64,000 nucleotides of DNA from Salinibacterium sp. (GCA_015234465.1 JADGNA010000023.1:62001-126000); one strand, 5' to 3'; shown: positions 43,374 through 52,682, counted from the first letter of the stretch. The notes: generated by a model from the sequence alone, not told the origin. Numbers and translations: made by a program.

Positions 43374-44468
43374 ATGACCGCTGGAATCACAGTGTCGAAC
43401 CTCACCAAAGGCTTCGGCAGCACCACCGTCGTCGACGGTCTCGACCTCGAAGTCGCGCAGGGCGAGATCCTCGTGCTGCTCGGCCCGAGCGGATGCGGCA
43501 AGACCACAACACTGCGCTGCCTTGCCGGCCTCGAGACGCCGAGTGCCGGGAGCATCCGCTTCGACGACAACGCCGTCTTCGACAGCGGCACCCGACTGAA
43601 CGTGCCCATCAACAAGCGCAACATCGGCATGGTGTTCCAGTCCTACGCGCTCTGGCCCCACATGACCGTGCGCCAGAACATCGCCTACCCCCTCAAGGTG
43701 CGCGGCATGAAGAAGGCGCTCGCCGAGGGGTGGGTCGAGCGTGCGGCCGCAATGGTGCACTGCGAGAACCTGCTCGATCGCTATCCGGCGCAGCTCAGCG
43801 GTGGCCAGCAGCAGCGCATCGCGCTCGCGCGTGGCCTGGTCGCGCAGCCCTCGGTCGTGCTCCTCGATGAGCCGCTCAGCAATCTCGATGCCAAGCTGCG
43901 CGACCAGGTGCGCACAGAGATCCGCGAGCTCCACCAGGAGCTCGGATTCACCGCTGTGCTCGTCACGCACGACCAAGAAGAGGCCCTTGCGCTCGGTGAC
44001 CGCGTCGCGATCATGAAAGATGGCCGCATCGAACAGCTCGACACCCCGGAGGGCCTCTTCTTGAAGCCCGCCACCGAGTACGTCGCTGGCTTCGTGGGCA
44101 TGTCGAACCGTCTCGAGTGGAATCGAACGGGCAGCGAGTGGGTCACCGACGGTGGCGTTCGGGTTGAGGCATCCGCCCTCAGCGCGGTGCCGGGGGAGCG
44201 GGCGGTCTCGCTGATCCGGCCCGACGATCTGACGCTCCACCCGGAGCGCCCGGAATCTGCGAGCGGACGTCTCGTGCTCGACGCCACCCTGGTCACTGCC
44301 GAGTACGGTGGTCGTCATGTGGATGTCACGCTCAACGCTGGGGGCGTCCGTCTGCACTCGCGCACCGGCACGGGCGCCGGGGAGGCGTGGGTGCGGACCC
44401 TGGAGCCCGGAGCATCGGTGGCTGTCAGCGTCCCGCACTCGAGCCTGCACACCTACATTGCGCAGTAG
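43374..44468 (+). CDS. ABC transporter ATP-binding protein, Fe3+/organic ion type
   Basis: 364 residues. Walker A 'GPSGCGKTTT', Q-loop 'VFQSYALWPH', signature 'LSGGQQQRIALAR', Walker B 'VVLLDEPLSNLD', switch His in 'VTHDQEEAL', and a C-terminal TOBE-like region from ~240. AGGAGG precedes the ATG. It is the only such ATPase in the window, while there are two cognate permeases and two binding proteins, so it probably serves both. Confidence 0.93.
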   Translation: MTAGITVSNLTKGFGSTTVVDGLDLEVAQGEILVLLGPSGCGKTTTLRCLAGLETPSAGSIRFDDNAVFDSGTRLNVPINKRNIGMVFQSYALWPHMTVRQNIAYPLKVRGMKKALAEGWVERAAAMVHCENLLDRYPAQLSGGQQQRIALARGLVAQPSVVLLDEPLSNLDAKLRDQVRTEIRELHQELGFTAVLVTHDQEEALALGDRVAIMKDGRIEQLDTPEGLFLKPATEYVAGFVGMSNRLEWNRTGSEWVTDGGVRVEASALSAVPGERAVSLIRPDDLTLHPERPESASGRLVLDATLVTAEYGGRHVDVTLNAGGVRLHSRTGTGAGEAWVRTLEPGASVAVSVPHSSLHTYIAQ

Positions 44469-44495
44469 CACCGTGCGCGCAATGACCGCACATCG

Positions 44496-45686
44496 GTGAG
44501 CACACGGCTTACCTTCCTCGTGGCTTGGCGAGGGGCGTTCCCGCGAACGCTCCTCGCTGCCCTGCTCATCTGGGCGGCCTATTGGCTGGCCATCACGGTG
44601 CTGCAATGGCATGTGGCGGAATTGCCCGGATCCACCCCCGACACCCTCGGGCTGCTCTACTTCATCCAGCTCTCCCCGATGCTGTTCCTCACCCCTTTCG
44701 TGGGGCGATTCCTCGACCAGGTGGGTGGACGCCCCGTCCTCATCGCCGCCGCGAGTTTCATGACCCTCGTCGGCGTCGCGGGTTGGCTTCTCGCCGAGGG
44801 GGAACTGCTGCATTTCGGCTTCAGCGCAGCGCTGTCTGCGGGCCTCGGCCTGTGCATGGCAGTCGGCTCGCCGTCGATTCACGCCTTCGTCCCCACGACA
44901 GTCACGCGTGAGGCGCTGCCGCGAGCGATCAGGCTCGTGGCCGTCGGACAGAACGTCGCTCGCCTCCTCGGCCCCATGGCAGCCGGCCTCCTCCTCCTCG
45001 GGGTCGGGGTGTCGTTGTCGCTGGTCTTCGTGTCGATCGTTGCGCTCACAGGGCTGCTCCTTGTGGTGCCAGCGAACGGCCTCGCCCCGCGACCCCGTCG
45101 AAGCGCCGCGGAAGTCGGCAGCGTCTTCTCGGGTTTCCAGATCGCCAGCAGGTCTCCGCTTGCACGGAGGGCATTGCTCCTGACCCTTGCCAACTCGATC
45201 TTTGGGCTGTCACACGTGGCGATGCTTCCCATTGTCGCCAATACCGTGCTCAGTGTCGGTGAGGCAGGTTACGCGTCGATGATGTCGGCGGGGGGTCTGG
45301 GGGCCATGCTCGGCGCGATCTTCCCGCTCGCCCGGATCCGTACGTTCCGACCCATCAGCATCCTGTTCGCGCTGCATGCCGCAGGACTCGTGCTGCTCGC
45401 CCTCGCGCCAGCGCTCTCCGTCGCCGTGCTCGCGAGTGGCGTCCTCTCCTGCGTGGGAGTGATGACGGCCATCACCCTCAACATCCGGCTCCAGGCAGGA
45501 CTCGACCCGGAAACGCGGGGTCGGGTCATGAGTCTCTACACCTGGGCGTGGGGCGGATTCCTGCCGATCGGTGGCCTGCTGCTGGGCGGCATCGGCGGAC
45601 TGTTCTCCGTGCAGGCCGCCCTCATCGTCGCAGGCGTGTTGCTCTTGCTCGTGGCGGCAGTGAACCTGCTGGAGCGGCGCTCCTAG
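44496..45686 (+). CDS. MFS transporter (EntS/MFS_3-like)
   Basis: 396 residues, ten to twelve predicted helices, with 'PFVGRFLDQVGGRPVLIAA' as the loop 2-3 signature and 'GRVMSLYTWAWGGFLPIGG' in the second half. This subfamily mostly exports small molecules. GTG start 44496, 27 bases after the ATPase stop. It may export a toxic pathway intermediate; substrate unknown. Converges with permease B, with only three bases between the stops. Confidence 0.86.
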   Translation: MSTRLTFLVAWRGAFPRTLLAALLIWAAYWLAITVLQWHVAELPGSTPDTLGLLYFIQLSPMLFLTPFVGRFLDQVGGRPVLIAAASFMTLVGVAGWLLAEGELLHFGFSAALSAGLGLCMAVGSPSIHAFVPTTVTREALPRAIRLVAVGQNVARLLGPMAAGLLLLGVGVSLSLVFVSIVALTGLLLVVPANGLAPRPRRSAAEVGSVFSGFQIASRSPLARRALLLTLANSIFGLSHVAMLPIVANTVLSVGEAGYASMMSAGGLGAMLGAIFPLARIRTFRPISILFALHAAGLVLLALAPALSVAVLASGVLSCVGVMTAITLNIRLQAGLDPETRGRVMSLYTWAWGGFLPIGGLLLGGIGGLFSVQAALIVAGVLLLLVAAVNLLERRS

Positions 45687-45689
45687 CGA

Positions 45690-47408
45690 TCACAAGCGCT
45701 GCAGCGTGTCCCTGCCGCCAGCGCGCACGGCGATGAAAAGGCCCACGGCCGTCACGATCGACATGATGATGCTGACCGTGGCGACCATGGGGTAGGAACC
45801 GCGCGACCACTGGTCGTAGAGCAGGGTGCCGAGCACCTGGGTGCGGGTGGAGCGCACGAACATGGATGCTGCAAACTCGTGCGACAGGATGACGAACATC
45901 AGCACGCTCGCGCCGACCAACCCGCCGCGCATCATGGGCATGACAACGCTGAAGTGGGTTCGCAGGATGCCCGCCCCGCTGGCGCGCGACGCGTCGTCGA
46001 AGGCAGAGCCAAGGGTCATCCGGGTCGCGAGCTGCATGCGCACGGTGAAGGGCAGCACAATCACGACGTAGGTGAGGACGAGGAGCAGGCGTGTGCCGTA
46101 CAGCATGAACGGATTGCCGACGTAGACGAACAGCAGCCCGACGCCGAAGACGACGGCGGGTACGCCGAGCGGCACCTGCACGATGAACTCCAAGAGGGCG
46201 AGCACGACCCGATTGCCGCGACGACGGTACAGCACCTCAGTGAGGAGGTAGCCGAGCGGAAGCGCTATGGCCATGGCACCGAGCGATGTCACAATGCTCG
46301 TCACGAGGGCGTCGAGGATGCCTGGATCGGCAAAGGCCTTCTCGAAGTTCCGCAGGGAGAACACCTCGAAGTTGAACTGCCCGGTCCAGTAGGGCGACAG
46401 CGCGACGAAGATGAGGGCAAGGAATGGCAGGGCCAGTGTGAGTACGCCGAATGCTGCGATGACGGGGGCTGCGAGCCGCGACGGCGGTAGTGGCCGCGAT
46501 GCGCCGCGAGCGCCTGCGGTGACGAAGCGGAACTCGTCGCGCAGCAGCAGGCGCTGGGCGATGATGAACGCTACGCCGGCGAGGAGCAGCGGCGATGAGA
46601 TGGCGGCCGCGAGGCCGAAGTTGGTCGGCGACTCCGCGCCGAAGCGGTAGATCTCTGTCGCGAGTACCCGGATGTTCTCCCGCGAGCCGAGGAACTGGGG
46701 TGCGGTCAGTTGGCCAAGGCCGATGAGCATTGCGAATGCCGCGGAGTACACGAGAGCGGGCCTGAGCAGGGGCAGCACGACGGAGACAAATGCGCGCGCC
46801 GGAGAGGCGCCTGCGACGGCGGCGGCTTCGATGCTCTCGAAGTTGAGTTGCCGGAGGCTTCCCTGCACGAAAAGGAAGACAAGTGGGACCATCTGGAGAC
46901 CCGTGACGAGGATGATTCCTGGCACCGAATAGATGTTGAGCGGCCCGCTCGGCAGTCCGATCTCGGGTGCCGGCACATTGATGAAGGGGAGCTCCCTCAG
47001 GGCCACATTGATGTAGCCGACCTGCGGAGACAGGAGGAAGGCCCAGCCCACGACGACCGCGACCCCGGGCAGCACCATGGGCAGGATGGGAACGGTGGCG
47101 AGCCAACGATGACGCGGCGGGAGACGGAGCGCGAACCAGGCGAGGAGCGTGCCCAGCACGACGGAGATGATGAGCGAGCCGGCGCCGAGGAGCGCTGTCG
47201 TCAGGAGAGTCGTCCCGATACCCGGCACGGCGAGTGCCTGGGCGAAGGCCTCGCCGCCGTTCTCCAGGGCGAGCTGGAGGAGGCGGACGAGCGGGAACAG
47301 CACGAGGAAGCTGAGAATGAGCGCCAGTCCCACGCCCAGACCATGGCGACGCACCCAGCGTGCTACGCCACTCTCGGCAGGTGTTGCCTTGGCGGGTGAA
47401 CCAGACAT
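45690..47408 (-). CDS. ABC transporter permease, two fused domains, Fe3+-type (copy B)
   Basis: 572 residues, two tandem permease domains; a close paralogue of the protein at 40576, with long near-identical stretches such as 'SPQVGYINVALRELPFI' and 'LGQLTAPQFLGSRENIRVLA'. EAA loops: 'EAAAVAGASPARAF' and 'DASRASGAGILRTH'. ATG 47408 has AGGAGG six bases before it; ATG 47414 would overlap that site. Follows binding protein B in a minus-strand operon. Confidence 0.93.
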   Translation of the reverse strand: MSGSPAKATPAESGVARWVRRHGLGVGLALILSFLVLFPLVRLLQLALENGGEAFAQALAVPGIGTTLLTTALLGAGSLIISVVLGTLLAWFALRLPPRHRWLATVPILPMVLPGVAVVVGWAFLLSPQVGYINVALRELPFINVPAPEIGLPSGPLNIYSVPGIILVTGLQMVPLVFLFVQGSLRQLNFESIEAAAVAGASPARAFVSVVLPLLRPALVYSAAFAMLIGLGQLTAPQFLGSRENIRVLATEIYRFGAESPTNFGLAAAISSPLLLAGVAFIIAQRLLLRDEFRFVTAGARGASRPLPPSRLAAPVIAAFGVLTLALPFLALIFVALSPYWTGQFNFEVFSLRNFEKAFADPGILDALVTSIVTSLGAMAIALPLGYLLTEVLYRRRGNRVVLALLEFIVQVPLGVPAVVFGVGLLFVYVGNPFMLYGTRLLLVLTYVVIVLPFTVRMQLATRMTLGSAFDDASRASGAGILRTHFSVVMPMMRGGLVGASVLMFVILSHEFAASMFVRSTRTQVLGTLLYDQWSRGSYPMVATVSIIMSIVTAVGLFIAVRAGGRDTLQRL

Positions 47409-47441
47409 GACCATCCTCCTCGATGCTGTCCCGACGCTGCG

Positions 47442-48512
47442 TCAGCGGCTGAAGATCGTGCGCCAGTTCGCTTCGTACTCAGAAGTCCAGTTGGGATCGA
47501 GCACATGCTCCATGGTTGTCAGCACGATGGGCGTGTTGGCTCCGAGTGTGTCGGGAGCCACTTCCTTGAGAGGTGTCGCACCGAACTCCGCGACAGCGGC
47601 CTGCCCGGCAGGCGACGCGAAGAAGTCCATGAATACCTGCGCAGCATTCGGGTTGCCAGCGGACTGCGGCACGTAGAAGAGGTTCTGTGCGGTCCAGGCA
47701 GGATCAGGCACCATGAAGTCGACGGGGGCACCGTCCTCCTTGAGCTGGGCGAGATCCACCGCAGTCGCGAAGCCTCCCACGGCGATCTCGCCGGAGGCGA
47801 TCGACTCGTTCATGACGGCGGCGCTGGGATAGAACGTTGGATCTTGGTCGGCCATCCTCTCGAGGAAGTCAGCGTCGTGGTGTTCCTCGATGAAGCTCCA
47901 CCAGTCGCTGAATACCGCGGCATAGGGCTCGATCATGCCGAGTGCGCCGCCCTTGAGCCTGGGGTCGAGCAGATCCTCGTACCCAGTGATCTGCTCGGGA
48001 AACAGCTGGGTGTTCCATCCGATGACCACGAGCCCGATCGGGGCCATGACCATGTTTCCGTTCACGATGTACCCGCTGTCGACCCAGTCCTGGTGTTCGA
48101 AGGACGGGCCGGTGATCGGAGCGAACCAGTCGTCGGCATTCGAGCGCTCATCAGCCCATGCGTAGTTCACCGCCGAGACGACGTCGGCGCCGGGGGTGCC
48201 CGTGTCGTGCTCGGTCTCGAGGGCGGCATCCATCTCGGCGCCACTGATCGCACGGATCTCGACGGAGATCTCCGGGTAGGCGGCCTCGAATGCCTCCTTG
48301 AGTGCTTCTCGGGCGGCGGGGGGTGAGACGGAGTACCAAGTGACCCTGCCCTCGTCGTTGGCGGCATCGATCACGGCCTGCCATTCCGGCGATACGGGAC
48401 CTTGCGGTGCTGCGGGGATGTTCGGCTCGTCGCCGCCCGACGAGCAGCCGACGAGGGCGAGCGTGAGGGCCGCTGCGATGACCGCGCCCCTCCGCGTCCG
48501 TGAACTCTTCAT
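47442..48512 (-). CDS. ABC transporter substrate-binding lipoprotein, Fe3+-type family (copy B)
   Basis: 356 residues. Lipobox 'LALVGCSSG'. Paralogue of copy A ('VSPEWQAVIDAANDEGRVTW', 'ALETEHDTGTPGADVV'). The iron-binding tyrosine pair is absent here too ('EIAVGGFATAVDLAQ'), so iron is unlikely. ATG 48512 follows AAAGGA. An 8-bp hairpin lies in the leader at 48534-48555. Confidence 0.88.
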   Translation of the reverse strand: MKSSRTRRGAVIAAALTLALVGCSSGGDEPNIPAAPQGPVSPEWQAVIDAANDEGRVTWYSVSPPAAREALKEAFEAAYPEISVEIRAISGAEMDAALETEHDTGTPGADVVSAVNYAWADERSNADDWFAPITGPSFEHQDWVDSGYIVNGNMVMAPIGLVVIGWNTQLFPEQITGYEDLLDPRLKGGALGMIEPYAAVFSDWWSFIEEHHDADFLERMADQDPTFYPSAAVMNESIASGEIAVGGFATAVDLAQLKEDGAPVDFMVPDPAWTAQNLFYVPQSAGNPNAAQVFMDFFASPAGQAAVAEFGATPLKEVAPDTLGANTPIVLTTMEHVLDPNWTSEYEANWRTIFSR

Positions 48513-48533
48513 GGGGGTATTCCTTTCGAACGA

Positions 48534-48555
48534 GGGACCACGACACTGTGGTCCC
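48534..48555 (-). promoter_or_regulatory. Hairpin in leader of binding protein B
   Basis: GGGACCAC / GTGGTCCC, perfect 8-bp stem, 6-base loop, between MaoC (48596) and the binding protein start (48512). It may be an mRNA-processing or stability element that raises binding protein output within the operon. Confidence 0.45.
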
Positions 48556-48595
48556 GATGGGGGAGAACGAAGGATGAACGGGCGCAGAAGCCTTT

Positions 48596-49081
48596 CTAGG
48601 CAGCGTTGGGGGCCGCGTGGCCGGCCGTGCCGTCTGGCGCGGTGAGATCGAACAGCGCCGTGGCCACGATTGCGGGGCGGTCCTCGCCCTCGCGCTCGAT
48701 CGCCATCTCAATGCGCAGGCGACATCCCCGAGCCGTCGGGATGACCTCGGCAAGCGTGGCCTGCATGCGGATTCGTGATCCGCTCAGAACGGGGGCCGTG
48801 AAACGGACCCGCTCGAAGCCGTAGTTGACCATCAGGGGAGCATCCGTCACCCAGAGAAGCCCTGGCCACAGTGCGCTGATCATCGACAGGGTCAGGTAGC
48901 CGTGCGCGATGGTCGTGCCGAACGGGCCGTCCTTCGACTTCTCGGAGTCCACGTGAAGCCAGTAGTGGTCGTCGGTCAGGTCGGCGAAGACCTGGATGTC
49001 GTCCTGTGTGATGACGCGGTACTCAGACGGCCCGAGTTCTGTGCCCGCCAGGGCGGGGAGCTGCGAGTAGGTGACCTCCAT
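48596..49081 (-). CDS. MaoC-like (R)-enoyl-CoA hydratase
   Basis: 161 residues with the full hydratase motif: Asp and His in 'FADLTDDHYWLHVD' and 'TTIAHGYLTLSM'. It hydrates 2-enoyl-CoA to the (R)-3-hydroxyacyl-CoA. ATG 49081 overlaps the stop of the acyl-CoA dehydrogenase (TAATG). With the two dehydrogenases upstream it forms a short beta-oxidation operon. Confidence 0.9.
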   Translation of the reverse strand: MEVTYSQLPALAGTELGPSEYRVITQDDIQVFADLTDDHYWLHVDSEKSKDGPFGTTIAHGYLTLSMISALWPGLLWVTDAPLMVNYGFERVRFTAPVLSGSRIRMQATLAEVIPTARGCRLRIEMAIEREGEDRPAIVATALFDLTAPDGTAGHAAPNAA

Positions 49082-50226
49082 TAGTGCTTCTCCTCGTGGT
49101 TGCCGCGCTGTGCGCGGGTCAGTTCGATGATTCGGCCCCGGTGCCAGCGGCGGTCGCCGAAGAGCATCTCGTTCAACTTGGCGCGTTTGAAGTAGATGTG
49201 CATCTCGTGTTCCCACGTGTAGCCGATGCCGCCGTGGAGTTGGATGCCGCGACCCGCGACCCATGCCGAGGTGCCGCACGCGAGGTCCTTCGCCATCGAG
49301 ACGAGGAGGGCCGCGTCGCTGCGTGATTCCTCGAGCGCGTGGGCCGCTTCGTCGACGAGGGCGCGCGCCATTTCAGTGCGCGTGAGCATGTCGGCGGCCT
49401 GGTGCTTGACGGCCTGGAACGATCCGATCGGCCGGTCGAACTGTTCGCGCTGCTTCGCGTACTCCACCGTGACCTCGACAACGCGGGCGGCGATGCCGAG
49501 GGAATCGGCGGCCAGGACCAAGGATGCGCGCTGCACGATCGCTTCGACGGCCGCCGACGCTGCATCCGCTCCGGCCAGCAGCGTGGCCCGCGCTCCATCC
49601 AACTCGAGACTGCCGATGGTGCGGGTGAGGTCGAGTGCCTCCAGCCTGGCTACAGTCGCGCCGGGTGAGTCGAGCTCCACCAGCGCGAGTGCGGCCCGGC
49701 CCTCCTCAGTGTGGGCAAGCACGACCGCAATCGAGGCGACGGGCAGGTCGACGATGTTGGAGACGGTGCCACTCAGCCGGAGCGAACCGTTGTCGTACTG
49801 TGCAGTGACGTGGTCACCGCGATCCCCGCCGAACACGCCTGGGAGGGCGACTGCGCCGGCGGCGCTGCCGTCGGCGAGGCGCGGGACCCACTGCTCGCGA
49901 GCGTCTGTCGCGTCGCTTGCGAGGAGCGCACCCATTGCGGCACTCGTACCAAGCAGGCGGGTCGCCGCCGTGCTCCAGCCGCATCCTTCAGCGACATGGC
50001 GAAGGTGGGATACGCCGCCGCCGCCACCGCCGAGGTCCTCGGGGGCGTCGATGCCGACGAGTCCGAGTTCCGCGAGGGCTGCGTCGAGGCTGGGGTCGTT
50101 GGCGTCTCCGCTGTCGACGATGCGATGCACCTGCTCGGGGGATGACTGCTGCGACAGCAGGTCCCAGAGCATCTCGCGGAGGTCAGCGCGTTCTTCACTG
50201 ATGCCCAAGATTGTTGTCATCGTCAT
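49081..50226 (-). CDS. Acyl-CoA dehydrogenase (partner 2 of second pair)
   Basis: 381 residues. The C-terminal domain is well kept ('YAKQREQFDRPIGSFQAVKH', 'GIQLHGGIGYTWEHEMHIYF') but the middle region lacks the usual 'TEP.AGSD' loop ('PGVFGGDRGDHVTAQ' instead), as in the weakly FAD-binding partner of heteromeric FadE pairs. ATG 50226 overlaps the stop of the preceding dehydrogenase (TGATG). Confidence 0.9.
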   Translation of the reverse strand: MTMTTILGISEERADLREMLWDLLSQQSSPEQVHRIVDSGDANDPSLDAALAELGLVGIDAPEDLGGGGGGVSHLRHVAEGCGWSTAATRLLGTSAAMGALLASDATDAREQWVPRLADGSAAGAVALPGVFGGDRGDHVTAQYDNGSLRLSGTVSNIVDLPVASIAVVLAHTEEGRAALALVELDSPGATVARLEALDLTRTIGSLELDGARATLLAGADAASAAVEAIVQRASLVLAADSLGIAARVVEVTVEYAKQREQFDRPIGSFQAVKHQAADMLTRTEMARALVDEAAHALEESRSDAALLVSMAKDLACGTSAWVAGRGIQLHGGIGYTWEHEMHIYFKRAKLNEMLFGDRRWHRGRIIELTRAQRGNHEEKH

Positions 50227-51419
50227 CACCTCGGTTCCCGGGGAAGGCCAAGGCCGCGCTCCCCGATGATCGTTCTTTGGATCTCGCTCGTGCCGCCAGG
50301 GATGGTCCACTCCCAGGAGGAGATGTGGTCGAGCAGCCACTCGCCCGATTCCCAGCCGCCGCTCGCCACTCGGGGCGTCGCCAGCTGGCCGCCCACCCCG
50401 TTGAGGGAGGCGCCGAAACCGGTGATGTCTTGGAGGAGCTCGCTGTAGACCAGCTTCGTGATCGATGCGAGGGTGCCCACGTTGGCGGGGGAGATGTCGT
50501 CTGCGAGTCCGCGGGCGACGAGGAGCCGCAGGGCTTCCAGCTGGGTTGCGTAGCCAGCCAGCTCATCCGCGACCAGTGCGTCATGTGCGGAGAGCAGGCT
50601 CGGGTCCCGGTCGGGGTCATGCAGTTCGTCCCACAGCCAGCCGAAGCCGACCTTCAGTCGCTCACTCAGTTCGACCATCGTGGCGCCGCGCTCGGAGTTG
50701 AGGGTGGACTGTGCGACCCGCCATCCGTCATTCTCCGGGCCGATCAGGTTCTCGACTGGGATGCGCACGTCGGTGAGGAAGATCTCGCAGAAGTGTTCCT
50801 CACCCGTGGCTTTCTTGATGGGCCGCACCTCGACGCCCGGGGTCTTCATGTCGAGCAACATGTAGGAGATGCCCTTGCGCTTCGGCGCTGTGGGGTCGGT
50901 GCGCACGAGTAGGAGGCACCAGTCGGCATACATGGCGAGGCTGGCCCAGGTCTTCTGACCGTTCACGACGTAGTGGTCGCCGTCTCGCACGGCCTTGGTC
51001 GCGAGCGACGCGAGGTCGGAACCCGCTCCGGGCTCGGAGAAGCCTTGGCACCAGATCTCGCCTTGCCGGATCGCGGGGAGATGACGCTGGCGCTGTTCCT
51101 CCGTGCCAGCGTGCAGCAGGGTGGATGCTGCGTGGTGCAGTGATATGAACTGCAGCACGAGGCGTGGTGCTTCGGCGCGGGCGAGTTCCTCATAGATGAC
51201 GCCCTGTTCGGCGAGGGTGTAGCCCCCGCCCCACTCGGCGGGCCAGTGCGGCACGGCCCACCCGGCGGCGTCGAGGCGGCGGAGCCACTCCTGCTGGAAG
51301 GCGACGAACTCGTCGCGGGTGGCATCGGCCTCGGTGCGGCGCCAGTCCTTTGGGATGGCCGTGGCGCACCAGTCGCGCACCGCCTGTCGAAGCTCGTCGA
51401 TGGTCCTCTCAGGTGGCAC
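50226..51419 (-). CDS. Acyl-CoA dehydrogenase (partner 1 of second pair)
   Basis: 397 residues, with the complete 'WCQGFSEPGAGSDLASL' loop, 'VNGQKTWASLAMYADW' and 'EWTIPGGTSEIQRTIIGER'. GTG start 51419 follows AAGGAG. Overlap with the next dehydrogenase points to an obligate pair, like the one at 29851/31005. It heads the minus-strand operon that continues through MaoC, binding protein B and permease B. Confidence 0.92.
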   Translation of the reverse strand: MPPERTIDELRQAVRDWCATAIPKDWRRTEADATRDEFVAFQQEWLRRLDAAGWAVPHWPAEWGGGYTLAEQGVIYEELARAEAPRLVLQFISLHHAASTLLHAGTEEQRQRHLPAIRQGEIWCQGFSEPGAGSDLASLATKAVRDGDHYVVNGQKTWASLAMYADWCLLLVRTDPTAPKRKGISYMLLDMKTPGVEVRPIKKATGEEHFCEIFLTDVRIPVENLIGPENDGWRVAQSTLNSERGATMVELSERLKVGFGWLWDELHDPDRDPSLLSAHDALVADELAGYATQLEALRLLVARGLADDISPANVGTLASITKLVYSELLQDITGFGASLNGVGGQLATPRVASGGWESGEWLLDHISSWEWTIPGGTSEIQRTIIGERGLGLPREPR

Positions 51420-51488
51420 CGCTGCACTCCTTTGCGCTGTGGGTCAGACTGCGGGCCGGGCAACCGACCTGCCTTGCACTCTAAATCA

Positions 51489-51543
51489 TTACATAGAAAA
51501 GGATGGCAGGCGAGGGTTTTGTGAATCTTGGCAATCTATGTAA
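51489..51543. promoter_or_regulatory. Divergent promoter with 8-bp inverted repeat
   Basis: TTACATAG (51489-51496) and CTATGTAA (51536-51543), 39 bases apart, in the AT-rich gap between the dehydrogenase operon and the LLM monooxygenase. Downstream a near-perfect repeat, TTGGCAAGGTG (51548-51558) and CACCTTGGCAA (51574-51584), could fold in the monooxygenase leader. Confidence 0.5.
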
Positions 51544-51608
51544 GGTATTGGCAAGGTGTTCGCCCGACGGGTCCACCTTGGCAATGTCGCCAGTAGAAGG
51601 GAACTACA

Positions 51609-52682
51609 GTGAAGTTCGGCCTGTTCCAGACTCCATTCACCCGCCCAGAGCGCTCACCCCGCCAAGTCTTCGATTGGGCGGTCGACCAGGCAATAGCCGC
51701 AGACCGAGCCGGTCTCGAGGAGTTCTGGGTTGGGCAGCACTTCACCCTCGGGTGGGAGGCGATCCCCAACCCCGAGCTTGTGCTCGCCGCCGCAGCACGA
51801 GAGACCGAGAACATCATCCTCGCTCCCGGAGCGCACCTGCTGCCATACCAGCACCCCGCGCACCTTGCCTCGCAGACCTCCTGGATGAGCCACATCACGG
51901 AGGGCCGCTACATCCTCGGCGTTGCGACCGGAGTGAACCCCATCGACGCCAAGTTCCACGGCTTCAAGACGCAGTCTGACAACCTCGAGATGTCGATCGA
52001 GTCACTCGAACTCATGCGGAAGGTGTGGGCCGGTGGTCCGGTCGACTTCGAAGGAAAGTACTGGAACTGCCAGCTGCCGGGTGCCGATCACGGCGGCCAC
52101 CACCTTCGAGACATGCGTCCCTACGGCGGCGAGATGACCATCGCGATGGCGGGTGCGAGCCCCGACTCCACGTCGATCGCCTATGCCGGCAACCAGGGCT
52201 TCATTCCGCTCTCCTTCGGCGGCAGTCCCGAGCTCGTGCGCAACCACTGGGAGACCTATCTGCAGGGCGCGCGCGACGGCGGCATCGATACCGACACGCT
52301 GAGCCGCGACATCCACCATGTGGGTCGAGAGATCTTCGTCGCCGATTCGGATGCTGAAGCGGAGCGTCTCGTGGCAGAGGGGCCAATCGGGCACGCCTGG
52401 CGCGAGCATCTCATTCCCAACGAACTCCGGAGGGCCTCGCGCTTGGGCGTGGAACCGCTCTGGACGCTCGACAGCGACTTCTACGACGTCATCCGCAAGC
52501 ACATGATCGTCGGCAGCCCCGACACCGTCGTAGAGAAGCTCAATATCCTCATGGAGCAGAGCGGTGGGTGGGGGACCACCCTCATCTTCGGCCACGACTT
52601 CATCGACGACCCCTCGCCGTGGAACCACAGCCTCGAGCTGCTGCACAGCGAAGTCGCCCCCCGCGTCACGCCAGCTGCCTGA
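51609..52682 (+). CDS. LLM-class flavin-dependent monooxygenase (luciferase-like)
   Basis: 357 residues, bacterial-luciferase fold. 'MKFGLFQTPFT', 'GLEEFWVGQHF', 'LPYQHPAHLASQTSWMS' and 'RYILGVATGVNP' are typical of the alkanal/limonene-monooxygenase group. These enzymes use reduced FMN from a separate reductase; a flavin reductase domain lies at 56764. In a ring-degradation setting it could act as a type II Baeyer-Villiger enzyme or a hydroxylase. GTG start 51609 with AGAAGGGA upstream. First gene of a plus-strand operon to 56740. Confidence 0.87.
   Translation: MKFGLFQTPFTRPERSPRQVFDWAVDQAIAADRAGLEEFWVGQHFTLGWEAIPNPELVLAAAARETENIILAPGAHLLPYQHPAHLASQTSWMSHITEGRYILGVATGVNPIDAKFHGFKTQSDNLEMSIESLELMRKVWAGGPVDFEGKYWNCQLPGADHGGHHLRDMRPYGGEMTIAMAGASPDSTSIAYAGNQGFIPLSFGGSPELVRNHWETYLQGARDGGIDTDTLSRDIHHVGREIFVADSDAEAERLVAEGPIGHAWREHLIPNELRRASRLGVEPLWTLDSDFYDVIRKHMIVGSPDTVVEKLNILMEQSGGWGTTLIFGHDFIDDPSPWNHSLELLHSEVAPRVTPAA

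Noticed and set aside
42867..44882. 671-codon minus-strand open frame
   Set aside because: Opposite the hydrolase, ATPase and MFS genes, low complexity, no ribosome site; a shadow of the real genes.
38892..48512. Iron uptake role for the two Fe3+-type ABC systems
   Set aside because: The binding proteins lack the tyrosine pair used for iron, no siderophore genes are near, and they are interleaved with degradation genes.
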